Shown in pieces: positions 46,544 through 54,777 of a stretch of DNA of 64,000 nucleotides. The stretch lies in assembly GCF_002979435.1 (NCBI RefSeq), contig NZ_PCOV01000002.1, positions 1 through 64,000 on the forward strand, given 5' to 3'. The DNA comes from Microbacterium sp. MYb66 (GTDB lineage Bacteria > Actinomycetota > Actinomycetes > Actinomycetales > Microbacteriaceae). The stretch's first letter is position 1, and every line of letters starts with the position of its first letter. A program made the position numbers and the translations under genes. The notes under the pieces were generated by a model. That model had not been told where the DNA came from. It saw nothing but the letters and a program-made list of their open reading frames with translations, and did no database searches.

Positions 46544-46566
46544 GAGTATCGAGGAGTACGATACTC
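46544..46566. promoter_or_regulatory. Perfect dyad, likely TetR operator
   Basis: GAGTATCG (46544-46551) and CGATACTC (46559-46566) are perfect inverted repeats around 7 nt. TACGAT (46557-46562), a possible -10 box, lies inside, so a bound repressor would block the downstream acyl-CoA dehydrogenase gene. Confidence 0.7.
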
Positions 46567-46585
46567 AGGTCCACAAAGGAGCCCC

Positions 46586-47821
46586 ATGAGCACTGCAGCC
46601 TCCCCCTTCCCCGGCGAGCGCGTCTCGTCGTACGACATCACCGGACGTCAGGACAGCGACTACTACGCGGTCTTCACCGACATCCCGGCCGCCGACCGCG
46701 AGGCCTGGGACCGTGCGAAAGCCTACGTCGACGAGGTGGCGCCGCAGATGGCGGACGCCTGGGACCGCGCGGAGTACCCGCTCGACGCCGCCCGTCGGAT
46801 GGGTGAGATGGACCTGGTGGTCGACGGCGTCCAGCACCCGGAGCTCACGAGCCTGTCGCCGCTGGCTGCCGGTCTGGTGAACATGGAGATCTCCCGCGGC
46901 GACGGCTCGCTGGGCACGATCCTCGCCGTGCAGGGCGGCCTCGCACTGCGCACCCTCGCCCTGTTCGGCTCGCCGGCGCAGCAGGAGAGATGGCTCACCG
47001 CCCTCGCCGACGGTTCGGTGCTCGGATCCTTCGCCCTCACGGAGCCCGACCACGGCTCGGACTCCGTCTCCCTGGAGACCGTGGCGCGCCGCGACGGCGA
47101 CGGCTGGGTCATCCGCGGAACGAAGAAGTGGATCGGCAACGGCGCCTCCGGCGGCATCACATTCGTCTGGGCCCGGGTCGACGACGAGTCCGCCGAGGAG
47201 CACGGCGCGGTTCGGTGCTTCCTGGTCGAGCAGGATGCCCCGGGCTACACCGGCACCGTCATCCGCGGCAAGGCCTCGCTGCGCGCGATCCACCAGGCGC
47301 ACGTCCTCCTCGACGATGTCCGGGTGCCGCTGGACGCGGTGCTGCCGGGGACGAAGAGCTTCCGCGACGCGTCGACGGTGCTCTACGCGACCCGCTCCGG
47401 CGTCGCCTGGTCGGCCCTCGGGCACGCGACCGCCTGCTACGAAGCCTCGCTCGCCTACGCGAAGGAGCGCGTGCAGTTCGGCAAGCCGCTCGCGAAGTTC
47501 CAGATGGTGCAGGAGCGCCTGACCCACATGCTCGAAGACCTCACCGCCATGCAGCTGTACTGCCGCCGGATGGCCGACCTCGAGACCGCCGGCGAACTGC
47601 GTCCGACCCAGGCGTCGCTCGCGAAGTTCCACAACACGCGCGCCGCCCGTCGGATCGCGTCCATCGCCCGCGATCTGCTCGGCGGCAACGGCATCCTGCT
47701 CGAGAACGGCGTGATCCAGCACATGGCCGACATCGAGGCCATCCACACCTACGAGGGCACCGAGAGCGTGCAGGCCCTGCTGCTCGGGCGCGACATCACC
47801 GGGATGAGCGCGTTCGCCTGA
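46586..47821 (+). CDS. Acyl-CoA dehydrogenase, glutaryl-CoA dehydrogenase-like
   Basis: A 411-residue FAD acyl-CoA dehydrogenase. The FAD/substrate loop GSFALTEPDHGSD is near 148-160, and TKKWIGNGASGGITFVWARV follows. The C-terminus has ARDLLGGNGILLENGVIQH and AIHTYEGTESV, the glutaryl-CoA-type catalytic Glu position, then LLGRDITGMSAFA. It oxidises an acyl-CoA; resemblance to GcdH suggests glutaryl-CoA or a short-chain acyl-CoA, unproven. The ATG has AAGGAG 4-5 nt upstream. It lies under a TetR dyad. Confidence 0.9.
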   Translation: MSTAASPFPGERVSSYDITGRQDSDYYAVFTDIPAADREAWDRAKAYVDEVAPQMADAWDRAEYPLDAARRMGEMDLVVDGVQHPELTSLSPLAAGLVNMEISRGDGSLGTILAVQGGLALRTLALFGSPAQQERWLTALADGSVLGSFALTEPDHGSDSVSLETVARRDGDGWVIRGTKKWIGNGASGGITFVWARVDDESAEEHGAVRCFLVEQDAPGYTGTVIRGKASLRAIHQAHVLLDDVRVPLDAVLPGTKSFRDASTVLYATRSGVAWSALGHATACYEASLAYAKERVQFGKPLAKFQMVQERLTHMLEDLTAMQLYCRRMADLETAGELRPTQASLAKFHNTRAARRIASIARDLLGGNGILLENGVIQHMADIEAIHTYEGTESVQALLLGRDITGMSAFA

Positions 47822-47842
47822 GAAGGGATCCTCGGGATCCGT

Positions 47843-49126
47843 TCACCGACCGCCGGCGCGCACGTGCCGCTCTCGGCTCGCGGCCGCTCCGGCGAGGGCC
47901 TGCACGCCGAGCAGGATGACCAGCGCCGCGACCGGCACGGCCCATCCCCCGACGGCGGCGTGGAGGATGCCGAGGCCGAGTGGGCCGAGGCCCGCCAGCA
48001 GATAGCCGATCCCCTGCGCCATGGTCGACAGATGCGCCGTGTGCCTCGCATCGGGTGCACGGAGCACGATGTAGGTCAGCGACAGGGCGATGGCCGCGCC
48101 TTGGCCGAGCCCCAGCAGCGTCATCCATGCCCAGGGCGCGGCTCCTCCGGGCGCGACGAGAAGCCCGATCAGCCCCGCCGCGCACAGGAGGGCGGAGAGC
48201 AGAACGGGGAGCCACGTCGGCCGGATCCAGCGCAGCGTCGTCGGCACGAGCAGCGCCGCCGCGATGCCGGGGAGGCTCGAGTACGACAGCAGCAGGCCGG
48301 CGTCGGACACCGAGACCCCGGCATCCTGCAGCATCGTGGGGATCCACGTCAGCGCCGCGTAGTAGCTCAGGCTCTGCAACCCCATGAAGCCCGTGACCGC
48401 CCAGGCGACGGGGTCGCGCAGCAGCGCCGACATGCGCGGCTCGTCCCGGGGCTCCACGATCGCGTCGCCGGGCACGCCGGCCACGGCCGGTGACTCGGAG
48501 ACCGCACGCATCGCCCGCGGCAGCCAGATCAGCAGCGCGAGCACGGCGGGAATCGCCCAGATCGCCAGGGCACCCCGCCACGAACCGTCGAGAGCGGTCA
48601 TGAACGGCACCGTCAGGGCCGCGGCCGCGGCCGCGCCGAGGAACAGCGCCGTGGAGTACAGCCCCATCATCAGACCGAGTCGGTGCGCGAAGTCCTGCTT
48701 GATCACGGCCGGCATGCAGACGTTCGCCACGGCGATGCCCGCACCGACCAGCACCGTGCCGCCGAAGAGCGCCACCGGAGAGGGAAGGAGTCGGATACCG
48801 ATGCCGATCGCCACGACGACCATCGTGAGCGCGAGCAGGCGATGGAGCCCGATCCACCGGGTGAGGGCCGGGGTGAGGAAGGCGAAGGCGCCGAAGGCGA
48901 ACACGGGGATCGTCGTCAGAAGCCCTGCCGCCGCCGCGGGGATGCCCAGCTCCTGCTCGATCGCGGGGAGCACCGGCCCGACCGACGCGACACCCATGCG
49001 GAGGTTCAGGGCGATCATCAGCAGACCGATGCCCACGTAGATCCCGGTGAGGATCGCGCCACGCCGGACGGACGGCGTGCTCAGCGGGGTCGGGGCGGTG
49101 TCGAACGGCTCCTGCATCGTGGTCAT
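47843..49126 (-). CDS. MFS transporter, CynX/NimT type
   Basis: A 427-residue, 12-helix major facilitator of the CynX/NimT group (cyanate- or nitroimidazole-related names). It opens GAILTGIYVGIGLLMIALNL then RMGVASVGPVLPAIEQELG, the usual start of this group, and carries GAGIAVANVCMPAVIKQDF near 127-145. Substrate and direction are unknown. The ATG at 49126 has TGGACT 6 nt upstream. It is divergent from an AraC regulator across 54 nt, which probably controls it. Confidence 0.88.
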   Translation of the reverse strand: MTTMQEPFDTAPTPLSTPSVRRGAILTGIYVGIGLLMIALNLRMGVASVGPVLPAIEQELGIPAAAAGLLTTIPVFAFGAFAFLTPALTRWIGLHRLLALTMVVVAIGIGIRLLPSPVALFGGTVLVGAGIAVANVCMPAVIKQDFAHRLGLMMGLYSTALFLGAAAAAALTVPFMTALDGSWRGALAIWAIPAVLALLIWLPRAMRAVSESPAVAGVPGDAIVEPRDEPRMSALLRDPVAWAVTGFMGLQSLSYYAALTWIPTMLQDAGVSVSDAGLLLSYSSLPGIAAALLVPTTLRWIRPTWLPVLLSALLCAAGLIGLLVAPGGAAPWAWMTLLGLGQGAAIALSLTYIVLRAPDARHTAHLSTMAQGIGYLLAGLGPLGLGILHAAVGGWAVPVAALVILLGVQALAGAAASRERHVRAGGR

Positions 49127-49166
49127 GCCTCGAGTCCAGCACCCGGCCCGGGCGTCGGGAAACACG

Positions 49167-49172
49167 TAAACT
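49167..49172 (+). promoter_or_regulatory. Leaderless -10 box for the AraC gene
   Basis: TAAACT lies 8 nt before the ATG at 49181 and 5 nt before an in-frame GTG at 49178. No ribosome site is present. Confidence 0.45.
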
Positions 49173-49180
49173 GCATCGTG

Positions 49181-49981
49181 ATGTCGAATACTCGCCAATC
49201 GTCCCGGATGGTCGACCTGAACCTCGTCGACTTCGACTCCCTCGCCGCCCTGCCGATGGAGGGCGCATACCGCTTCGCGCACGCCGAGACGTCGCCGCGC
49301 CACGCCCACCCGCTCGGGCACCTGGTGCACGCGGCATCGGGAGTGCTGTCGCTGCTCACCGACGACGGCGCCTGGATCGCGCCGTCGACGCGCATGGCGT
49401 GGGTGCCCGCCGGTGCCGAGCACCGCCATCGCGCGCACGGGCGCACGGACATGCGCATCGTCCACCTCACCGATGAACTCGCCGCACGGCTGCCGTCCGC
49501 CCCCGCCGTCCTCGTCGCCACGCCGCTCGCACGCGAGGCCGTCCTGGCGATGACGTCCGACCGCTCGCGCAGCGACGCGGCCCTCGACCATCTGCGCCGC
49601 GTCGTCGTCGATGAAGCCGTCACGGCACCCGAGCAGCCCCTGCACCTGCCGGAACCCCATGACCCGCGCCTGCGTCAGGCGGCCCGCCTCGTCGAGGACG
49701 ACCTCGCCGTTCCCCTGACGCTCGGCGAGCTCAGCGCGCGCACCAGCACCGCCGAGCGGACGCTGAGCCGCCTGTTCCAGCAGGAGACCGGTATGGGATA
49801 TCGGCAATGGCGGCTCCAGCTGCGCGTGCATCGGGCGCTGGTCCTGCTCGCGGACGGCGCCTCGGTGACCGACGCGGCCGCCGCATGCGGTTGGGCGACG
49901 ACCAGCCAGTTCATCGAGCAGTTCACGCCGCTCGTCGGGATGACCCCTGGCCGGTATCGGCTGTCACAGCTCCCGACCTGA
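49181..49981 (+). CDS. AraC family transcriptional regulator
   Basis: A 266-residue AraC/XylS activator with an N-terminal cupin-type sensor (AHPLGHLVHAASGVLSLL and MAWVPAGAEHRHRAHG) and two helix-turn-helix motifs at about 170-262: LGELSARTSTAERTLSRLFQ, then VTDAAAACGWATTSQFIEQF, ending GMTPGRYR. It is divergent from the MFS gene, the common layout for a regulator and its exporter. The start is likely leaderless at 49181; GTG at 49178 would add one residue. Confidence 0.9.
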   Translation: MSNTRQSSRMVDLNLVDFDSLAALPMEGAYRFAHAETSPRHAHPLGHLVHAASGVLSLLTDDGAWIAPSTRMAWVPAGAEHRHRAHGRTDMRIVHLTDELAARLPSAPAVLVATPLAREAVLAMTSDRSRSDAALDHLRRVVVDEAVTAPEQPLHLPEPHDPRLRQAARLVEDDLAVPLTLGELSARTSTAERTLSRLFQQETGMGYRQWRLQLRVHRALVLLADGASVTDAAAACGWATTSQFIEQFTPLVGMTPGRYRLSQLPT

Positions 49982-50007
49982 CACGACCGTTTCCCGGGGC
50001 GGCCCGC

Positions 50008-50532
50008 TCAGACCGGGCGCACCATGCACAGGAGCCGCTCGCGATCGTCCCAAGAGGACACGCGCTCGAAGCCGCGCGATCCGTAGAGGCGCACAGCACC
50101 TTCGCGCCACTCCCACACCGAGAGACGCACCGCGGAGGCACCGAGGTCTTCCGCATCGCGCAGAGCGGCGTCCAGCAGCGCAGACCCCACCCCTCGACCG
50201 CGGACCTCGGGCACGGCCCACAGGCGCTTGATCTCCGCCACGGCGCCCTGTGGGGACAGCACGACCACGCCGACGACGCGTCCGCCGAGCTGCGCCACAC
50301 GCACGCGATGCCCGGCGTAGGCCGCAGCCGGGTCGTCGACCTCGCGGACGTAGCGCTCCGGGAGGGGCGCCGCGGCATCGGGCTCGGGGCCCGGCTCCTG
50401 CAGACTCTTCTCGAACTCGGTCTGCTGCAGATAGGCCCGCACTGCGGCACCCACCTCGAGCGCGTCGGGGCCCGCGAGGTCGGCCGTACGGATCAGCGGC
50501 CGCTCGCCCTCCGCACCCCGCTCGGCAGACAC
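50008..50532 (-). CDS. GNAT family N-acetyltransferase
   Basis: A 174-residue GNAT. The acetyl-CoA loop AVPEVRGRGVGSALLDAALR is near 109-128, and LSVWEWREGAVRLYGSRGF near 139-157 is the family's C-terminal core. Substrate unknown. A GTG start at 50532, 2 nt after the stop of the upstream gene, is chosen because homology begins soon after; no ribosome site is visible, so it probably depends on coupling to that gene. It converges on the AraC gene. Confidence 0.82.
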   Translation of the reverse strand: MSAERGAEGERPLIRTADLAGPDALEVGAAVRAYLQQTEFEKSLQEPGPEPDAAAPLPERYVREVDDPAAAYAGHRVRVAQLGGRVVGVVVLSPQGAVAEIKRLWAVPEVRGRGVGSALLDAALRDAEDLGASAVRLSVWEWREGAVRLYGSRGFERVSSWDDRERLLCMVRPV

Positions 50533-50534
50533 GG

Positions 50535-51023
50535 TCAGTCGCAGCCGCAGCCGCCGGACGGGGTCTTCACCATGAAGCACACGTCGCACACGCCGTAGTC
50601 GCGCTCCTCGACCGGCTTCGGCGCCTTCTCCGCACGGGGCGCGGAGACACGAGGAGTCGTCGCGCGCTTCGCGGCACGCGGCGGAACGAGCGGGATGAAC
50701 TCGCTCGGGTGACTCACGTAGAAGTACGGCGCGCGTCCCTCGCTCGGCTGCAGACGCAGGGGAGCTGCACCGACGACGAGACGCTCATCCTCGGTGAAGC
50801 CGTTGGTGTAGGTGCGACCGATGTGCAGGGACGCACCCTCACCACGCCGGATCGCCTCGATGTAGCGACCGCGGTCGATGAACGAGCTGATTCCGATCGC
50901 CTCGACGATGGCCGTGATGAACGCATAGTTGGAGACATCGACGCGGTGCGCGCGCAATGCCTCGTTGAGGGAGCGGTATGGACGGGAGGTGCCTGCGGGG
51001 GTCGGCCCCTGTACTTCTTTCAT
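50535..51023 (-). CDS. Unrecognised protein with C-terminal Cys cluster
   Basis: I do not recognise this 162-residue protein. The ATG at 51023 precedes a largely helical N-terminal part (SLNEALRAHRVDVSNYAFIT), then mixed strand-like sequence (APYFYVSHPSEFIPLVPP). A basic Ala/Pro/Lys linker at about 112-140 leads to a tail with CDVCFMV and GGCGCD, a likely zinc or metal knuckle with four Cys. The GNAT gene begins 2 nt after its stop, so they are probably co-translated. It is divergent from a flavoprotein gene, 64 nt away. Confidence 0.65.
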   Translation of the reverse strand: MKEVQGPTPAGTSRPYRSLNEALRAHRVDVSNYAFITAIVEAIGISSFIDRGRYIEAIRRGEGASLHIGRTYTNGFTEDERLVVGAAPLRLQPSEGRAPYFYVSHPSEFIPLVPPRAAKRATTPRVSAPRAEKAPKPVEERDYGVCDVCFMVKTPSGGCGCD

Positions 51024-51075
51024 CAGTTCCAGGATCGCACGCCGCAACCCCCTCTTTCGACCACACTTCACGTGC

Positions 51076-51081
51076 GAGACT
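51076..51081 (+). promoter_or_regulatory. Possible leaderless -10 box for the flavoprotein gene
   Basis: GAGACT, one base off TAGACT, lies exactly 6 nt before the ATG at 51088. Confidence 0.35.
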
Positions 51082-51087
51082 GGCCGC

Positions 51088-52539
51088 ATGGCACGCGCGA
51101 CCATCATCGGATCCGGCCCCAACGGCCTCGCCGCCGGAGTGACACTCGCGCGTGCCGGCTACGAGGTGCGAGTGCTCGAGGCCGCCGACACGATCGGCGG
51201 CGGGTTGCGCACCCAGGAGGGGACGCTTCCCGGCTTCCGCCACGACGTGTGCTCCGCCGTGCATCCGGCGGCGGTCTCCTCGCCCTTCTTCCGCGCATTC
51301 CGGCTCGACGAGCGCATCGAGTGGATCCGCCCTGACATCTCCTTCGCCCATCCGCTCGACGGCGGTCGTGCAGTCGTCGCCTGGCGAAGTATCGAGCGCA
51401 CCGCCGCAGCCCTGGGCCCCGACCGCGATGCCTGGCTGTCCCGCCTGCGCCCGCTCAGCACCCACATCGAAGGCGTGACGGACTTCACGGGCAACCAGCT
51501 TCTCCGGATCCCCGCGGACCCCGTCACCGCGGTGCGTTACGCCATCCGGATGCTCGACCAGGGCACACCTCTCGCCCGCACGTCGTTCCGGACCGAGGAG
51601 GCCGCCGCCCTGATGTCGGGCGTGGTCGCTCACGCGAACTCCCCGCAGCCGACCCTTGCCGGGGCGGCAGCGGGGCTCCTCCTCGCCGCTCTCGCGCACG
51701 CCGGAGGCTGGCCCTACCCGCGCGGCGGTTCGCAGACCATCGCCGATGCGCTGGTGGCCGACCTCGAGGCGCACGGCGGAACGGTCGAGACCGGCGCGCG
51801 CGTGAACGACCTGCGCACCCTCGACGCCGGCGACCCCTCCCGCGGGGACGTGCTCCTGCTGAACACCTCTCCGCGCCTCGCCCTCACCCATCCCGACGTG
51901 CCGGCCGGCTACGCCAGAGCGCTGCGCGGCTACCGCTACGGCGCCGCGGCCGCCAAGGTGGACTTCGCGCTCGACGGTCCCATCCCGTGGTCGAACCCGG
52001 AGGTGCGCAACGCCGTGACACTGCACCTCGGGGGCACCCGCGAGGAAGTGTGGGCGAGCGAGAACGCCGTGGCCGCCGGACGCGTGAGCGAACGCCCCTA
52101 CGTGCTCGCCGTGCAGCCCTCCGCCTTCGACCCGACGCGCGCGCCGGAGGGCAGAGCCGTCTTGTGGGCATACATCCATGTGCCGAACGGCTCCGACCTC
52201 GACCCCACCGAACTCATCACGGCGCAGGTGGAGCGCTTCGCGCCCGGTTTCCGGGACCTGATCCTGGCACATCACGCGGTGCCCGCATCGTCGCGGGAGG
52301 CGATCAACCCCGGAGAGATCGGCGGCGACATCTCCGGCGGCGTGTTCGACATCCGGCAGGCGCTGCGGCGCCCGGTGGTGTCTCCCGCGCCGTGGCGCAC
52401 GCCGATGCGCGGCGTGTACCTGGCGTCGGCGTCGACTCCCCCGGGCCCCGCGGTGAACGGGATGGCCGGATGGCACGCGGCGCGCACCGTGCTGCGCGAC
52501 GCGGGGATGCCGGCCCGACTCGGCGACGTGTTCGACTGA
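51088..52539 (+). CDS. Phytoene desaturase-like FAD/NAD(P) oxidoreductase
   Basis: A 483-residue flavoprotein of the phytoene dehydrogenase/amine oxidase-like group. The dinucleotide fold is at the start, TIIGSGPNGLAAGVTLARAG then YEVRVLEAADTIGGGLRT. GGWPYPRGGSQTIADALVAD near 208-227 and a C-terminal GVYLASASTPPGPAVNGMAG FAD segment complete the pattern. No other carotenoid genes are nearby, so carotenoid substrate is not implied; many such actinobacterial proteins have unknown roles. The ATG at 51088 is supported by the GxGxxG fold beginning at residue 5. Confidence 0.88.
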   Translation: MARATIIGSGPNGLAAGVTLARAGYEVRVLEAADTIGGGLRTQEGTLPGFRHDVCSAVHPAAVSSPFFRAFRLDERIEWIRPDISFAHPLDGGRAVVAWRSIERTAAALGPDRDAWLSRLRPLSTHIEGVTDFTGNQLLRIPADPVTAVRYAIRMLDQGTPLARTSFRTEEAAALMSGVVAHANSPQPTLAGAAAGLLLAALAHAGGWPYPRGGSQTIADALVADLEAHGGTVETGARVNDLRTLDAGDPSRGDVLLLNTSPRLALTHPDVPAGYARALRGYRYGAAAAKVDFALDGPIPWSNPEVRNAVTLHLGGTREEVWASENAVAAGRVSERPYVLAVQPSAFDPTRAPEGRAVLWAYIHVPNGSDLDPTELITAQVERFAPGFRDLILAHHAVPASSREAINPGEIGGDISGGVFDIRQALRRPVVSPAPWRTPMRGVYLASASTPPGPAVNGMAGWHAARTVLRDAGMPARLGDVFD

Positions 52540-52570
52540 TCGCCCCCTTCCGTCACCGGTCACCCGCGGC

Positions 52571-52576
52571 CAGGAT
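52571..52576 (+). promoter_or_regulatory. Possible leaderless -10 box for the ligase gene
   Basis: CAGGAT lies exactly 6 nt before the ATG at 52583, with no ribosome site. Confidence 0.35.
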
Positions 52577-52582
52577 GGGACC

Positions 52583-53626
52583 ATGCGCTACGAGATCCCC
52601 GCGCCGATGCTCGCCAAAGCGGTGCCCGCGGTGCCCGACCCCGCGAAGACCGAAGGCGGTCTCCTGTACGAACCGAAGTGGGACGGCTTCCGCGGCCTCA
52701 TCGCCTGGGACGGTGAGACGGTGGAGATCGGCTCACGCGGCGCGAAACCCCTCACCCGGTACTTCCCCGAACTCGTCGAGGCGATCCCCGAGCTGCTGCC
52801 GGGACCGTGCCTGCTCGACGGCGAGATCGTGGTCGCCACCGGTCCGCACGGGTCGCAGCGGCTCGACTGGGAGGCCCTGAGCCAGCGCATCCACCCGGCC
52901 GCCTCGCGCGTGGCGAAGCTCGCCGTCGAGACACCGGCGATGTTCATCGCGTTCGACCTCCTGGCGTATGGCGAGGACGACCTGCTCACTCAGTCGTTCG
53001 AGACGCGGCGAGCGCGGCTCGAGACGCTCATGGAAGCCGTCGACCATCCGCTGCATCTCACCCGCACGACGCGTGATCGCGATGCGGCTGTGCGCTGGCT
53101 CGCCGAGTTCGAGGGCGCGGGGCTCGACGGCGTCGTCGCCAAGCCTCTCGATCAGCCGTATGCACCGGGCAGACGCACGCTGTTCAAGATCAAGCACGCC
53201 CGTACCGCCGATGTCGTCGCCCTCGGTTACCGCATCCACAAGTCCGGCTCGGGCGTCGGCTCGCTCCTGGTCGGGCTGTACGACGACGACGGAGTGCTGC
53301 GTCAGGTCGGCGGAGTGGCCGCGTGGAGCGATGTCCGTCGACAGGAACTCGTCGAAGAGCTCGCTCCCCTGGTGGAACGAGATGAATCCGGCGACGCGGT
53401 CACGGCGGAGGGAGAACGATCGCGGTTCAGCGGATCGAAGGACGTCTCGTTCGTGCGACTGCGGCCCGAGCGTGTGCTGGAGGTGCGTTACGACCAGCTC
53501 GAGGGTGCGCGCTTCCGGCACACCGTGCAGTTCGAGCGCTGGCGCCCTGACCGCGACGCGCGCTCATGCACCTACGAGCAGCTGGACACGGTCGCGGGCT
53601 ACGACCTCGCCGATGTCCTGAGCTGA
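52583..53626 (+). CDS. ligC: ATP-dependent DNA ligase, LigC type
   Basis: A 347-residue ATP-dependent ligase. The AMP-accepting lysine is K32 in EPKWDGFRGLI (motif I). LLDGEIVV near 75-82, MFIAFDLLAYGED near 120-132, GLDGVVAKPLDQPY near 180-193 and FKIKHARTADVVALGY near 200-215 cover motifs III to V and the OB-fold entry. It seals nicks, probably in repair; LigC works with LigD-type polymerases in mycobacteria. It is convergent with the polymerase-domain gene with only 6 nt between stops. No Ku gene is in the window. Confidence 0.93.
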   Translation: MRYEIPAPMLAKAVPAVPDPAKTEGGLLYEPKWDGFRGLIAWDGETVEIGSRGAKPLTRYFPELVEAIPELLPGPCLLDGEIVVATGPHGSQRLDWEALSQRIHPAASRVAKLAVETPAMFIAFDLLAYGEDDLLTQSFETRRARLETLMEAVDHPLHLTRTTRDRDAAVRWLAEFEGAGLDGVVAKPLDQPYAPGRRTLFKIKHARTADVVALGYRIHKSGSGVGSLLVGLYDDDGVLRQVGGVAAWSDVRRQELVEELAPLVERDESGDAVTAEGERSRFSGSKDVSFVRLRPERVLEVRYDQLEGARFRHTVQFERWRPDRDARSCTYEQLDTVAGYDLADVLS

Positions 53627-53632
53627 GCACGG

Positions 53633-54706
53633 TCAGTCCTTCTCGGCCGGGGTACCGTCTTCGTCCCAGTTCGCCGCGACCTTCTTGCTGGGCTGCACAC
53701 GGGGAGGCTCGCCCGGCATCTTCGGGAACTCCGGCGGGAATGGAAGCTCACCGAGCCCGTTCTCCTCGTCGCGCTCCCACCACTCCAGCAGCGTGTCGAT
53801 GCGGCCGGGAGACGCCTGCATGTCCGCCCACGGATCACCGACCTCGTCCAGACGCTGCGGGATGCTGCGCACGGTGAAGCTCCGCGGGTCCAGCCCGTCG
53901 AGCTCCTCCCACTGCACCGGCGTCGAGACCGTCGCGCCTGGCAGGGCGCGCGGGCTGTAGGCGCCGGCCATCGTGCGGTCGCGGTTGGCCTGGTTGAAGT
54001 CGACGAAGATCCGCTCCCCGCGCTCCTCCTTCCACCAGTTCGTCGTCACCTGCTCCGGCATCCGCCTCTCCAGCTCCCGTCCCGCGGCGATCACGGCGTG
54101 CCGGACATCCAGGAACTCGTGGGTCGGCTCGATGGGCGCGAAGATGTGCAGACCGCGGTTGCCGCTCGTCTTGGCGAAGGCTTCGAGGCCCGCCTCGCGC
54201 AGCACCTCACGCAGCGTGTGAGCGGCGGTCACCGCGTCGGCGAAGTCGGTGCCCGGCTGCGGGTCGAGGTCGATGCGGAGCTCGATCGGGTTGTCGGGAT
54301 CGGTGGCGAGCGATGCCCAGGGGTGGAACACGATCGTGTTCATCTGGACCGCCCAGACGATCGCACTCGCGCGGTTGAGCACGATCTGCGGATGCTGACG
54401 CCCGCTGTTGTAGGTCACCGTGACGGCGTCGACGAAGTCGGGCGTCCCCTTGGGCGGGTTCTTCGAGAAGAAGCCTTCGGCCCTGGCGCCGCCCGCGGGG
54501 CCGATGCCGTCGCGGAAACGCTCGAGCGACACCGGGCGATTGCCGTTCGCGGCGAGGAAGGGCACGGCGACGATCTGCGCGTACTCGGCCAGTTCGGCCT
54601 TCGTGATGCCGAGGTCCGGCCACACCACGCGGTTCGGGCTCGAGAGCGCGACCTCGCGCTCACCATCCGAGTCGGCGACGGTCAGGGTCACGCGTTCTGA
54701 GGCCAT
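53633..54706 (-). CDS. LigD-type DNA repair polymerase/primase domain protein
   Basis: A 357-residue stand-alone polymerase of the LigD PolDom (archaeo-eukaryotic primase) family, which adds ribo- or deoxynucleotides at double-strand breaks. Seen: VVWPDLGITKAELAEYAQIV near 28-47, LRIDLDPQPGTDF with the two metal-binding Asp near 143-155, KTSGNRGLHIFAPIEP near 177-192 and IFVDFNQANRDRTMAGAYSP near 230-249 with the third Asp. The ligase and phosphoesterase modules of full LigD are absent; the LigC-type ligase gene beside it may supply sealing. TAGGGT lies exactly 6 nt ahead of the ATG. Confidence 0.93.
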   Translation of the reverse strand: MASERVTLTVADSDGEREVALSSPNRVVWPDLGITKAELAEYAQIVAVPFLAANGNRPVSLERFRDGIGPAGGARAEGFFSKNPPKGTPDFVDAVTVTYNSGRQHPQIVLNRASAIVWAVQMNTIVFHPWASLATDPDNPIELRIDLDPQPGTDFADAVTAAHTLREVLREAGLEAFAKTSGNRGLHIFAPIEPTHEFLDVRHAVIAAGRELERRMPEQVTTNWWKEERGERIFVDFNQANRDRTMAGAYSPRALPGATVSTPVQWEELDGLDPRSFTVRSIPQRLDEVGDPWADMQASPGRIDTLLEWWERDEENGLGELPFPPEFPKMPGEPPRVQPSKKVAANWDEDGTPAEKD

Positions 54707-54712
54707 GCTCCG

Positions 54713-54718
54713 ACCCTA
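54713..54718 (-). promoter_or_regulatory. Leaderless -10 box for the LigD-type polymerase gene
   Basis: On the minus strand TAGGGT ends exactly 6 nt before the ATG at 54706. Confidence 0.5.
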
Positions 54719-54777
54719 GAGCGCCACCCGGACAGACGGAACCCCGCACGCCTCGCAGCGCGCAGGTCGGGGTCAGG

